From positions 93,612,743 through 93,676,742 of the forward strand of contig NC_044278.2 in the NCBI RefSeq assembly GCF_004027225.2: DNA of 64,000 nt. Reading direction: 5' to 3'. Under the pieces are notes generated by a model. That model saw nothing but the letters and a program-made list of their open reading frames with translations. It searched no databases and was not told the DNA's origin. Positions 43,100 through 56,800 of the stretch are shown here, one piece after another. How positions within the stretch are numbered: position 1 is the stretch's first letter; each line of letters opens with the position of its first letter. Source of the DNA: Strigops habroptila. Its lineage: Eukaryota; Chordata; Aves; Psittaciformes; Psittacidae. Both the position numbers and the translations under genes were made by a program.

Positions 43100-46000
43100 T
43101 CTGTTAGGGAGGATTATCTGCACTAAAACTAAACTGGTAAAGGAAAATCCTAGTATAAAAAAGGTAATGTAAATTTGCTATTTTAAAACATTGAGATGTA
43201 TATTTTTTGCTAGCATAAAAATACTTGGAATAGGTATTATTTTAAGGAGCTTTACATTTGATTCTTGGAGTCCTTTAGCTCCTGTGTGTATGTGGAGAAG
43301 CTGAAGGGAGAGTTGTGTTACTTATTTAAAATTAGACTTGCATTTACATCCTTTTTCTCTTGAGTAATATTTGGGATTCTTTTTGAGGAGTTACTGAGAG
43401 TATCTGTGTATGAAAATAATGTTATATGAGAGATGCTTGCAACTTGTTTGGAAGTGTGACGTATTTGGTGTGTTAAATACCATGAGGCTCACTGTCATTT
43501 GTAAAAAGGCTACCGTGGCAGATGGTGTCTGGGTTGGTTTGTGTTAATGGAGCAGTGGCCCAACAAGCCCCAGGAATAAGTGGCTAAAAACTTGGTCTTA
43601 TTTTATTGCACGTGTGCGTGAGCCCAAGGCACAGCCTCCATGTGCTGCAAAGTCTTGGAGAATTTTCAGTATCACAAATCAATGATTACATAAAATACAT
43701 TTAGGTTCTGCGCTTTTTTAAATAGACAGTTCAGTTTGCCATCAGAAAAGTCTGCTGCCTTCAGGAGGAAGAGGGACTGGCTTTGTACTGGGTTTGGTTA
43801 TAATTTAACTGACTTCGAGTTCCTGAGCCTTTTCTCTTTAAGGCAAGAGGAAAGTTTATACAAGCACCTTCTGGTTTTCCTCCCCTAAAACAGGCTTCTC
43901 TTAGTGCCCCGTGCTTTTTTAGCCCAGCAAGCAAGCCCTCACTAGGTTTTTACCTTGTGGGTTGTTGCTTTCCCATTTTTGGGAGCTCCTCTACAGCTGG
44001 GCATTAAATAACATCTCTAGCAATTCAGCAAATGTAGATTCCTGAATTGGAAAGGCAGTATTTGGAATATTTGGGGGTTTTTAGGCAACTAAAGCAATGA
44101 CAGGGTGAGCATCACATGATTGGCTAAATCTCCACGGTTGACAAAAATGATCCTCACACCCACTTTTGGAAACCCTACTGCCTTGAGAAATCAACTATCA
44201 GGCATTGCCTTATGCTGAAAGCTGCTCTCATGAGCACATCGTGCAGTTCAGACATCATGCATCACTCATTCAGACAAGTCTGTAGCAGGCAGAGGGCTGT
44301 TTGTATCAAGATTTTGTTGCTGTTACATGCTGCATTTCCATTTTTGTTGTTTAGTCTCTCCACCTCCAAACTGAGGACTGGTCACCAGATGTGGCAGATG
44401 GCTGGGCCTTGCCCTCCAGCTGTATCCCTGCTGTCTGCTCGCTGCCCTCCCTGGCCCCATTGTGGTCTCCTGCCCTCTCCAATGATGTGTTGGAGTGGAG
44501 GCTCTGTCGTGTTGCTCAACAGGAGAGCTGTAGTAACAGGAGTGCAGGCAGATCCTTTGCAGCCATGTGGCAGTAGGTTACACCTCCGTGTGTGGGATGT
44601 GTGGTTCTAATTAGCGAAGCCTTGATGTGAGTTGGGAATGTGTTTTCTCTCATCTGCTTCATCTTTTTTCTCCGCTCTGAAGCAGCCTCTCAAAAGACTC
44701 GATGAAATCCCTGTTACGAACTTGAGAGGGGGAAAATGGAATTGTTGAGAGTTCAGATTAAGCTTTTCATTACGGTGTGTAAATTGAGTGAACTTTTGAA
44801 TTGCATTAATACATAAACTAATCTTTTTACTGATGCCAAACCATTCCCTCCAACAGTCATTAGAACAAGCAATAACTCAGTAAATTACAAGCTCTGTAAG
44901 CTTTTGTGGGAAAAGATGAGGTGTCCTCTACAATTTAGACAAGTTGTAAAGCATTTCTGCAGAAATGTTAGTGGGTGATTTTTCAGAATCTCATTTGAAA
45001 AACCAGAATTTACTTCAGAGAAATTCCTCCCCATAATTACTATGTAGTGTTGCTGGTAACCGGCTCCCGACACAGACTTAATGGATTCTATTGCTATGCT
45101 GTGCTGCCAGCCTGCGTCGCAGTGTATCGACTCCAGGCACATCAGGAAACTCAGTTTTCTCAGAGAGGTTTTCCTGCGTGCAAGAAGCCCATCAGCCTAG
45201 ATTTTAAAGTGCTTGCCTTTGTTTGTGCTGGCACAGGCATCCTCTGTTAAAACTGACAGTAAAAATTTCTGCTCGAGAGTAGAGTCCCCTCCTTCTGAAA
45301 TGCTAAATAGGTGTGGAATTCATAGTGAATTCCATAAAAAGAAGGCTTTTGTGGTAGGCATATGATAAATCGGGTGTTTCATTTTAAGGAATATTCTATG
45401 TTAATAACAAAAAAATTTAACCCTGTTGAGTCTGCTTTTACAAAGGAACAATTAAAAGCAATAAAGACATATGAAGAGAACTTACTGATTTCTTTGTGTG
45501 TATCTTCAGGACATAATACTGAGCTACCATGATGTTTGATCTGTAAAATTTTGTTGGAATATAGTATTGCAATACTGTCACCTGAGGAAAATCTCTGCTC
45601 TTCTCATTTAAACACCTATTTATGGAGAGTTATTCTTTGCTTCTGCCATTGCAGGCAGTGGATGCACTGTGTGTGTGGTGATTTTCCTGGATGAAGTGTT
45701 TACCAAATAATAAACAGCAATAGAAATGCATTTTATTTAGGGCTTTGGTAGTTAGCTGTCATGTTGATAGCACAAAAGTGGCATTGTCAAAGCAGCCTTC
45801 TCGAAAGAAACGTTGAGATGAGACATTGAGATGTTTCTCTCCAGTAGGAAAGGAGGTTTTCTGCATAAAAGAAGTTTCAAAATGCTCCAGGAGTCCAGGG
45901 CTACCCTGGACTTTTGGGGACCTGTTTTGTTTCTGAAATGTAAACTTTGTTATTTCTTTCTGATTATAAATTGTATGTTGATTTAAGAGTAATTCAGCAT

Positions 46001-47665
46001 TAAAAATCAGAATCTGAGAGAACTTTCTGTGTATGCATCCTTAACTTCAGCCGCCTCACCTGCTTACAGTGCATATGGTTTCTAGTTGCGTGATTACCTG
46101 ATCTGGAATAAATTCATGCATGTGATTTTCTGTCCTTATGAACAATGTGCAGTGTTTTATATGCTGGGGAAAAAATCCTAAAGTTACGTGGTGTCTTCCA
46201 GCCACCACCTCTGGATTTTTCTCTTGTGCTCAGTAATGAAGATAGTGTCTTGTTAGCTGAACTCAGTGACGAGCGTTAGTGGAGGGCTCTGTTGTGCACC
46301 TGTGAAGCGCATCTTCATGGTGCTTTCAGCTCTGGCAGCCAAATGAGAAGCGGTGGCCCTCAACAATAACTCCCCTACATGTGGTATTTCTGTTATTTTC
46401 AGTCACAACATGAACACAGAGTTATTACCTGTGCAGAGCTGGTCTTTTCACAGCAGCCACGTCACAGTGGCCATCAAGGCAATAAGCAAAAGCCTATTCT
46501 CCACCATCCCATCTTTGTTCCTTGTTGTTCTGATCATCTGTTTTCTTACACTGGTCTTTAAACCACTAATAAATCTCATTGCTCGTTGAAATTATACACA
46601 TTTTGAATCTGCGTGGCAAATCAAGCCTTATTTTAAAAACCACTCGTATGGAGTGGGAACTGAAGGTCTCTAGGAGACAGCAGCACAGACTGTCACTTCA
46701 GCAGGAACAGCTGCAGCTGTGACTTCTTCCAAATAAGCAATTTAAACATAAATATTCAAAAGCAAGTCTCATAAGCAGGCTTCAGAGAGAGAAAAAAAGA
46801 AAAAGGGCTGGCCCAGGCTCTCAGCTACTTAACACTGCCATCACTTGCTTCGCTTCATAGGGTTGTAGCCATTTGTGCTCACACCTGACCTTGAGTTAGA
46901 CAACTTCCCAACCTCAGGGCAAATTACGTCTTCTCTCTGTCCTCTCGTGGCTGTCTCTTTCCAGGAGCCTTGCTCCCTACGATAGCCAGTGCCTGAGCTG
47001 CTACAAAACACTTGATGTACATCAACAAATACTTTTTGCTATGTCTTAACTTGTGTGAGCCCTGGAAAAGCCACCACAGCTCTCCCCATCGTGACTCAGA
47101 TGAGTCACATTCAGTGTGACCATACACACTAAGCTATGGGAGAACAAGCAGGTCCCTTCCCACAGCCTGCACCCACGGACAGGCACTGCACCAGGCTGGA
47201 TCCACTCCACCTTGCACAGGCTGATCTGACCAAGCTAAAATGCAGGAGGCCTGGAGAGCATTTATACATGGAGGTCATGGCGGACTAATGATCCTTTCTG
47301 CTGCTCGGGGTTTGCCCCCAGAGCACCAGGAGATGGTAAGTCAAAGCTGGTGGTTTCCAGAGAGGCACAATGGAACTTCAGGAATAGGAGAGAGGCCAGC
47401 TGCTGGTGTGCACAGAGCCCACAGCCTGGGGGAATCTGTTTAGAAACCATCAAGGGCTGGCTGTGGTTTCCAAGGTAACTTCCATCTTCTGTGACCCAGG
47501 TGAGGCTCAGCCTTTATAAGTACATGGGCAGAATACAAATAGTGGGTCTGAGGTGGAAAACAAAACACATGTGAAATGCTGTGTGTTCTCCCAGCTGCTC
47601 TCCTGTCGCCTGCTCGCCTTGTGCCCTTCCACATCTGCCCACCGAGGCAAAGTGCCAGGAATAAG
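43100..47665. other. Intergenic region downstream of GPALPP1, part 1
   Basis: No gene or repeat family was recognised. The block at about 44690-44870 has a texture like conserved noncoding DNA (see findings). Confidence 0.65.
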
Positions 47666-48172
47666 GAATCAGAATCACAGAACCAGCTAGGTTGGAAAAG
47701 ACCTTTAAGATCATCAAGTCCAACCATTACCCCAGCACTGCCAAGTCCACCACTAAAGCATGTCACTAAGGGCCTCATCTACACAGTTTTTGAACAATTC
47801 CAGGGACGGTGACTCCACCACTTCCCTGGGCAGCCTGTTCCAATGCCTGAGCACCTTTTTGGTGAAGAAATTTTTCCTAATATCCAGTCTAAACCTCCCC
47901 TGGGGCAGCTTGAGGCTGTTATCTTGTCCTATCACTTGTTACTTGAGAGAAGAGACCAGCCACCTCCTTGCTCCATCCTCCTTTCAGGTAGTTGTAGAGA
48001 GCGATAAGGTCTCCCCTGAGCCTTCTCTTCTCCAGACTAAGCAACCACAGTTCCCTCAGCTGTTCCTCATCACACTTGTGCTCCAGACCCCTCACCAGCT
48101 CCGTCGCCCTTCTCTGGACCTGCTTCAGCACCTCAATGTCTTTCTTGTAGCGAGGGGCCCAGAACTGAGAAA
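47666..48172 (-). mobile_element. CR1 LINE fragment
   Basis: The minus-strand translation reads [20 protein letters not shown] then [45 protein letters not shown] and [15 protein letters not shown]. This is the C-terminal end of CR1 ORF2. The 3' UTR follows to AATCAGAATCACAGAACC (plus strand, left edge). The frame is open over much of its length. Confidence 0.95.
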
Positions 48173-51100
48173 CTGGGAATTTGGCTGCCATGGCTGAACC
48201 TTCACAGCTCACTCACTGCCAGAGGGAAGCCAGGTAATTCAAAATCACCATAGGCAGCTTTCCAGCTGGAGCCATGACTTGAGGGCCCAGGGACCCCGTT
48301 AATGAACAGTTCCTCAGCACCTGCACTACATGGCTCTGACCTTCCCTGTGGGCTCACCTGTGAGCATCCTCAAGACCACCAGCCAGCATCAGCACCAGCT
48401 GGGCTCTGATGCTGCCTCAAGGACATCCTGGGGTCTTCTAGGGAAATAAAGGAGCCAAGGCTTTCCAAACTTCATCTTTGTAGCTACTATGGGAGAGCTG
48501 GGCTGCTGCCACAGGGGAAGTGGGGTCACGCAGGTCAGGTACTATTCACCTCTGTGCCGCCTGCTACAAAAGCCACCAGGTTTTAATTGTCTCTTCAAAC
48601 CCTGCGTGTGAGAGGAAAACAAGCACAGCAAGAGGATGCACTCACAATCACGTATTGAATGCAACACTTTAATTCTTTGACATATGAATTATTGTCTGCG
48701 AAATGAAAGTTTCCCAGAGCAGAGAAACCAAGGCCATTGACAAAGACTTCACGCAGTTCTTCCTGTCACTGTCATGCTCTGCATAGGTAGGGAGGCCACC
48801 CCAAAAATGCCATCTTCCTGCAGAGCTCACATACACACAACCAGGTCCTGACACTTGCAGGTGCCCCTGGCCCAGCATCTTCTCTCTGCCACCCTCATTC
48901 TACCCAGGCCTCCGCTGGGCGAGAGACACAGGTACCAGGCTGAGCCTGTTAGGGCATAAGCTAGCACAAGACCACTGCTGCCATGCTGTGGGTTATGGGT
49001 GATGCTCTTAGGGAGGTTTCTGCACAGTGCTGATGCTCTGGCAGGAATCAGAAGAGGACCTGGCAATGACACCTACTGCACAAATGCTGAGAAGAGACTG
49101 GCTGGAGCTTGAGGAGCAGCTCCCTCAGACCTGCTCTGGAGATGCTGTACCCCCAGGCAAGGGGGGAGCGAAGATCTCATTCCACAGGCAGGAAGGCAGG
49201 TGCTGCAGCAATGCCAGGCTGAGCAGGGATGTGAGCAGGGAGCCTGTCCACCCCACAGGACCAGTCTTCTCTCTCTATGTGGCTGCACTGATGTGCAGGA
49301 ACCTTATGGCCTGCTCTATTGAACGACACAGAGAGATGCACTTTGCCTTGTCCATTCCTAAGATGAAAGATGTCTCACCATCAGCTGCGGCAAACAGTGA
49401 AGTTTCTGTCCCATTCCCATGGGTTGAATCCTGCTCATCAAGATCCTGGAAAACTGTGGGTGGAAGGAGCTGCCTGGCCACCAGTTGGTGGTGATCTTCA
49501 CTAGCACTGGGAGATGGGCACAGACCAACAGACTGATACCTCCTGGGACATGGACCACAGGCTTCCTCCTTTGATACTTCCTGTATCCCTGCTGTCCTAA
49601 GGAGGAAACATTGCCCAATAGTGGACTTGGAACCTCTTTTCTGGCTTTAGGCACACAGAAAAGGCAGAGACCCCCACCAGCATCCAAATCCCACCAGCAA
49701 GTGAGATGAGGCATGATGCAGGCAGCTGAGGCATCATCCTATTTTGACTGCTGCACACCCCTCAATTAGCAGCTGAGCAGTTTTAGTTGCAAAGTCACAT
49801 TAAAAACTCTTCACAGGGAGGAATTCTTGGTTTAGCTGAGACAGTGAAGATCTGCCAAATGCTTGGGAGTTTCAATTCAATAGGCACAAATTTGCAAAGA
49901 CAAAAGAAAGTTTTTCTTCTCAGTCTGTCAAAAGATACAATCTTCAACTCTTCATACAAGTCAGCTGGAATGAAGCGCTTCCAACAGGCAACATGTCTTA
50001 CAGCATAGTCATTCCATCTCTGATCTCCCAGGCCTGATTCCCAAAGAAAAGCTACAGAACTCTCCCTTGGTAAAGCTGGGAACTCTATCTCATGACTTTT
50101 CTGAATACTAACGTATTAGAGCATGTTACCATCCTGCTCTTTTCACCATTCCCACTAATGTCTTGGTGATCTACATTGTGCTGCTATTTTTCTACAAATT
50201 ACCTGCCTTTCTTTTTCCCTCAGGAGACAACCACCAATATCCTCTTTACATTCCACAGGTGCTGTCAGATATCTAGCTCAGACACAGGTCTAATTAAACC
50301 CAGAACAATTGTTCCCCATATGCAGTCAGGTTTGAAATTCACTGTGTCTTTTCCAAGGAGCTTGCATGCCCCAAACCTTATCTGCTTTCTCCAGCTTTAT
50401 TAGCCGCCTTCATAAAAGCTATTACACCTACCTAAAAATCTTTATCTTTAAACCTTTGGCTCTAACAATACTGCCATGCCAAAAGGCTGCATACACTGGA
50501 AAGAGGAGGGGCAGCGTGCATCTGGGTCTGGTTTATAATAAACAGAGGTGTAGCATTATGACATGCTTCACAAAAGATCTTAAATTCTGTTTTGCAGGAC
50601 TCGGTGGGGTTTGAGCGCTAGTTTAAAATCAGTGTTCATGTTTGACTAGCAAATTGATCCATGGCTACGAGCCCCAGTGCAGCTCAACCTCCCCTTTGCT
50701 CCTTCAGCCCCTGCTTGGAAGAAGCACCTCTTCACTTCTTTCTTTAGAGAAAGCAATTGAGCTGCCCTTTAACTGAGCCTCAGTTTCCAGTCTGTAGAAT
50801 AAGGAAGTAATGGTCTCCCGCAGTCCTGAGAAGACAGGCTTAGGTTTAGCCACTCCAGCCTGCCATCAACCCCACTGCTTATCCATCACTGCTTGTGTTT
50901 GTCCCTGACTATGCCCAGTCTCTGCAGGAAGCCATCTGCGCTGCTGTCCTCCAGGGGTTTGTACAGCATCTGGCTATCAACTTACTGCATGAGTAGGACA
51001 GTGTGTCCTACCAATACCTCCCAGGGCACCTGCATGATACCCCTAGTTCCACAATGGGAGAGGACCTGAATCTCTTCTCCTTGAACCTAGGTATCCACAC

Positions 51101-51177
51101 TGGGAGCTTCTGAAGATGGCTTACCCAACGTTTGCAAAGCCCCCACATGCTAAAGTAGCAGCTGACATGGAAGATCT
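48173..51177. other. Intergenic region, part 2
   Basis: A 3-kb stretch without recognisable gene or repeat. Several short open frames on both strands show no domain or codon-use signal. Confidence 0.65.
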
Positions 51178-53825
51178 CATAGAATCATAGAATCATAGAA
51201 TCGTAAGGGTTGGAAAGGACCTTAAGATCATCTAGTTCCAACCCCCCTGCCATGGGCAGGGACACCTTGCCCTAAACCATGTGGCTCAAGGCTCTGTCCA
51301 ACCTGGCCTTGAACACCGCCAGGGATGGAGCATCCACAACCTCCCTGGGCAACCCATTCCAGTGCTTCACCACCCTCACTGTAAAGAACTTCTTCCTTAT
51401 ATCTAATCTAAACTTCCTCTGTTTAAGTTTGAACCCATTACCCCTTGTCCTACCACTACAGTCCCTAAGGAAGAGTCCCTCCCCAGCATCCTTGTAGACC
51501 CCCTTCAGATACTGGAAGGCTGCTATGAGGTCTCCACGCAGCCTTCTCTTCTCCAGGCTGAACAGCCCCAACTTTCTCAGCCTGTCTTCATATGGGAGGT
51601 GCTCCAGCCCTCTTATCATCCTCGTGGCCCTCCTCTGGACTCGCTCCAACAGCTCCATGTCCTTTTTATGTTGAGGACACCAGAACTGTACACAGTACTC
51701 CAAGTGGGGTCTCACAAGAGCAGAGTAGAGGGGCAGGATCACCTCCTTCGACCTGCTGGCCACGCTTCTTTTGATGCAGCCCAGGATACGGTTGGCTTTC
51801 TGGGCTGCAAGCGCACACTGCCGGCTCATGTTAAGCTTCTCGTCAACCAACACCCCCAAGTCCTTTTCTGCAGGGCTGCTCTGAATCTCTTCTCTGCCCA
51901 GCCTGTAGCAGTGCCTGGGGTTGCCCCGACCCAGATGTAGGACCTTGCACTTGCCTTGGTTAAACTTCATAAGGTTGGCATCGGCCCACCTCACAAGCGT
52001 GTCAAGGTCCCTCTGGATGGCATCCCTTCCCTCCAGCGTATCAACCGAACCACACAGCTTGGTGTCGTCGGCAAACTTGCTGAGGGCGCACTCAATCCCA
52101 CTGTCCATGTCGTCGACAAAGATGTTGAACAGGACCGGTCCCAACACCGATCCCTGAGGGACACCACTCGTTACAGGTTTCCAACTGGACATCGAGCCAT
52201 TTACCACAACTCTTTGCAATCAGCCATCGAGCCAGTTTTTTATCCACCGAGTGGTCCATCTATCAAATTGATGTCTCTCCAATTTAGAGACAAGGATGTC
52301 ATGTGGGACAGTGTCGAATGCTTTGCACAAGTCCAGGTAGATGACATCAACTGCTCTGCCGCTGTCCATCAGTTCCGTGGCTCCATCATAGAAGGCCACC
52401 AAATTGGTCAGGCAGGATTTCCCCTTAGTGAAGCCATGTTGGCTGTCACCAACCACCTCGTTGTTTTTCATGTGCCTTAGCATGTTTTCCAGGAGAAACT
52501 GTTCCAAGATTTTGCCAGGCACAGAGGTGAGGCTGACTGGTCTGTAGTTCCCCGGGTCTTCCACCTTCCCCTTCTTGAAAATGGGGGTTATATTACCCTT
52601 CTTCCAGTCATCAGGAACTTCACCTGACTGCCAGGATTTTTCGAATATGATGGACAGTGGTTTAGCAACTTCATTCACCAGCTCCTTCAGGACCCGTGGA
52701 TGGATTTCATCAGGTCCCATGGACTTGTGCACGTTCAGGTTCTTAAGATGGTCTCGAACCTGATCCTCTCCTACAGTGGGCCTAAGGTCTTCGTTCTCAC
52801 AGTCCCTGCATTTGCTTTCCAAGACTTGGGTTGTGTGGTCAGAGCATTTGCTGGGGAAGATGGAGGCAAAGAAGTCATTAAGAACCTCAGCCTTCTCCAA
52901 ATCCATGGTAGCCAGTTCTCCTGATAGCTTCTGGAGAGGGCCTACATTGTCCCTAGCCTGTCTTTTATTTGCTACATATCTATAGAATCCTTTCCTGTTA
53001 TCTTTTACATCCCTTGCCAAACTTAATTCTAGCTGGGCCTTAGCTTTCCTAACCTGGTCCCTAGCTTCTCGGGCAATGTTCCTGTATTCTTCCCAGGCCG
53101 CCTGTCCTCGCTTCCATGTTCTATAAGCTTCTTTTTTCCCTCTAAGTTTCCTCAGCAGCTCCTTGTCCATCCATGGAGGTCTCCTGGCCCTCCTGCTGCA
53201 CTTTCTTCTAGTCGGGATGCAACACTCTTGAGCACGTAGCAGGTGATCCTTGAATACCAACCAGCAGTCTTGGGCCCCCCTGCCCTCTAGGACTGTATCC
53301 TATGAAACCTTACTAAGGAGGTTCCTGAAGAGGCCAAAGTCTGCTTTCTTGAAGTCCAGGGCAGTGAGCTTGCTGCACGCTCTTCTCACCGTCCTGAGGA
53401 TCTCAAACTCAACCATCTCGTGATCACTAGAGCCAAGGCTGCCCTGGAGCGTTACATTTCCAACCAGTCCCTCCCTGTTGGTGAGCACAAGGTCCAGCAT
53501 GGCACCTCTCCTCGTCGGCTCCTCTACTGCTTGAAAGAGGAAGTTGTCTTCCACACAATCGAGGAACCTCCTGGATTGCTTGTGCCGGGCCGTACCGTCC
53601 CTCCAACAGATGTCAGGATGGTTGAAGTCCCCCATGAGGACCAGGGCCTGCGAGCGTGAGGCTGCTCCTATCTGTCTGTAGAGCGCTTCATCCACAGAGT
53701 CCTCTTGATCAGGCGGCCTGTAACAGATCCCCACCGTAATGTCCCCTGTTGCTGTTTTCCCTTTGATCCTGACCCACAAACACTCTGTTACCTCATCACC
53801 CGTCCCCAGACAGAGTTCCATACTC
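51178..53825 (-). mobile_element. CR1 LINE, 2.65-kb copy, 5'-truncated
   Basis: The 3' terminus is at the left edge, with three ATTCTATG-type octamers (51178-51203), the hallmark CR1 tail. The element then reads leftward-to-rightward on the minus strand as 3' UTR, full reverse-transcriptase domain and the C-terminal half of the endonuclease domain. Homology stops at about 53825, within the endonuclease region, so ORF1 and the 5' UTR are missing. No gross internal rearrangement; frame damage is limited to two stop codons. It is the best-preserved repeat in the window. Confidence 0.95.
51272..53821 (-). pseudogene. CR1 ORF2 (endonuclease/reverse transcriptase), two in-frame stops
   Basis: One continuous frame of 850 codons is broken only by TAG (53300-53302) and TGA (52220-52222). 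From the N-terminal side: endonuclease pieces GDFNHPDICW and SDHEMVEF; an RT N-terminal part with [30 protein letters not shown] and [17 protein letters not shown]; then [19 protein letters not shown] and the catalytic FADDTKL; the C-terminal thumb region [20 protein letters not shown]; and the final [19 protein letters not shown]. The palm Asp pair is intact. The missing 5' part of the endonuclease and the two stops make it non-functional. Confidence 0.95.
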
Positions 53826-56800
53826 TCTCATGAAGAAGGAGTATTGCTTATGGAAGGCAGCGTGCAGGGCAGAGAACATGGGTGTCCCCACAGTGTGGGC
53901 TAAGCCAAAGCAGTAGCAATGACCACATGGGAAGCCCTGACCACATGGGGCTGGGCTGTGCAGAAAGGCAAGGAGCTTTGGGACCAGCAGGTACCAGCCT
54001 GCAGGGTGATCTGCTGAAGGAGCATCACCACAATATGTATTTATCCCATTCAGAGAACCAACAGAAGAGGTAAACCTTGACTGTGGCCAAGTGTTTAATA
54101 AAGCGTGGAGACCAGCTGAGGCTTTTCTCATACCTGGAGTATTTTTAGCATCTTCTCCCTCAGGCTGCTTTTCTAGGTCCCTATTAAGGACTGGGTTTAC
54201 ACTGCTCTCTTCTTCTCACTGGATCTCTAGCAAGACCTCTTTCCTCAGTTGGACTTCCAATTTCCATATATTTATGGCAGTATAGTATCTTTGAGATTTG
54301 CCTGAAACTGGTGGATGGTTTTGAAAGCAAGGGGGGGCCCAACTGTCAAGCAGACATACACTTACACAAACAGCATGACCACAGGGGCCTCCTTCCCATA
54401 GGAAAGCAAATGCTATGTAGACATGACATTCAAAGCTCCATTATAGTGCAGAAACATTAGATGCATGGAAACAGTGCTGCGTGGGCAGCCTAAATTTTGT
54501 TGTCTTTTAACCTTTGGTTACTTGACATTGCAATTTTAATGACTCTTAGAAGGCAGTGTTTTTATATGCAATGCAGTGATGGCATGTTAACTTTGACGGG
54601 CTGTGTTTAGGTGGAGGAAGACGCCTTTCAATTTTGTGTTGATTTTCACCTTTTACATTCTTCCCACACTCTCCCCCAATCTAAGAGTAGATTCACAAAC
54701 GTGCACAAATACACAGAGCACCAGCAATGCAAAAGCCCTTCATGTCTTTGTCCCAGTGCCACAGATGATGGGAGGCCGGTGAGTCTGATCCTTGAGCCTT
54801 GCACTGACAGGCTTACTGAACTTGACAGCACCACGTGTGTGCAGACAGATGACTCACTTGATCAGAGGCTGTGGGATCTACCTTTAGCGGTGGAGCCACT
54901 TTCTTCATAGCAAATATTAGCTGTTCAAACAACACTCATGTTTCTATTCTGGGTCACTGTTTACAAGTACAGACAAACAACAGTGAAAGAATGGGAATCT
55001 GCTACCAGTCAGTGCTCTCATGGCACTCTCAAAAGCAGCTGACAGAAGCTACACTTCTGGAGAGGGTCAGAATGGACAATTGCTGTACATACGTTAAAAA
55101 GATGTTATTAGCTGCCAGAGAGTTCACATTTCCTAAGAGGAAGATAAATATCTGGCACTTCTCTAGCCTGTTAAAGGAGTAATTATCAGTGTGGAGACTG
55201 AGACGCTGACTCTTACCTTTGACAGGTTGTCAATGATTTCTGAGACTAGGGAAGTTTTACAGTGTTTTCAAAATACCAGCAAATTTTCTAGTGAAGAGCT
55301 GCAGTGTTTTGGGTGCTTAACTGAAGCACCTCTTAATGGCTGTCAGAAATAATTTGCACTGTCACTCAGCAGAGACAATGGATGGTTTAATATCCAGGCA
55401 TTTTGTTATGCACAGACGTATCAGATAAGTATACATTTGGCCCAAAGGAAATTGCTACCCATTCTTTTTACATTTACTTCTCTTTGCGAACTCATCTGCT
55501 CCAATAGCCAGTTCGCAGTCCCTCATCTAAACCATAATCGTGGTTCAATCAGTAACATTTTACAAGAGGGAAAATGACTTGACCCACAAGTGCTCAAAAT
55601 GGAGGTCACACGAAACCCACAACAGATAGAGAATGTGAGGACACTCAGCATGACCTGTCTTGATTTTCAAAAGCTGAGTTTTATTGAGTAGTCACCTCGA
55701 TGATTTTATGTTGTTCACATTTCTAATATAGCTGTGGGCTCCTCTCTGTAACAGAACTCTGTTCTAATGCCTAGAAAACCCAGGATGGGCTGGCAGGCAC
55801 AAGGGACTTCCGATGTCTGGCTTTTCTTCAGCAGAAGCACAATTGTATGTCACTGAGATCAGAACAAAAGGGCTTAGAAGGCAAGTCCCAGAAATTTAAT
55901 CTCAGCTCTGCCACTCACCTCTCAACATGGTAAGAAAATCCTTCAATCTTTCCCTTTTTCAGTTTTAAGCCAAAGGAAGGACTCAAAGTCAGTCAAGAAA
56001 GACACAAGGGGACGAGAAATCAAACTTCATTATTCCTAGCACTGTCAGAACGATGCCTGCTCTCTCACCCCAGAAGATCCCCACGCAAACAAAGAAAGTT
56101 CGGGTAGTTTAACTATCATGCTGTTAGGGAGATGTTATTGCCTGGTGAAACATGCCAGCAAATGAGGATAAAGCCTATGGCTGGCTTCAGGTCACGGCTG
56201 TCTCAACTCCTGATCAAAAGTGTTAGGATCTTCAGTGGTAGCCTGGGACCATCAGAGGTGCTGGTGGTGCACAGCAGGGATGTCAAGATGAGCGAGAAGC
56301 TCATCTAGGGCCAGCATTGTTCTTTGGTGTTTATTTGTGAGACAGTTGAGTCAGAGCCAGCAATGACAGCAAATCTTTAACAGCAAATCAATAAATTAGG
56401 GGCAGAGAAGTTTAAGGTAGGAGATGCGTTGTGGCTGGTGTCCAGGTGTTCCTAAAAGAATTATGTTCCATTTGTTCTGTAAGAAATAACTAGGTAATGT
56501 GCCATGCAGGCATGAATCAGATCCACAGGGCAAAGCAAGGCAAGCGGAGGGGGAATACTCGTTCTTAAAGAACAGTGTAGAAAAGCAAGATGCTGCTAAT
56601 TTGCTGAGCAGCTCTGAGCCCCAGACTGAGGAAGGACAGATTAGACAAACGCTCTGCTAATAAGAATACTGGAAGAATAATGTTAGATGTGATTTATGTA
56701 GCACAGAAAACAAGGGTTTAGAAAGTGCATAGTAAAGTCTTGAAAAAACTGTAACACCCAGGAAGGTTGTTTAAGTGAGGACAACTATGCATGTTAAAAA

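Noticed and set aside
47760..48197. Plus-strand 145-codon open frame
   Set aside because: It is the antisense of a CR1 ORF2 fragment; the minus strand carries the recognisable CR1 protein.
49027..49714. Overlapping open frames of 155 and 118 codons on both strands
   Set aside because: No recognisable domain, and both strands are equally open, as expected by chance in moderately GC-rich sequence.
51599..52480. Plus-strand open frames of 113 and 174 codons
   Set aside because: These are antisense shadows of the CR1 reverse-transcriptase frame.
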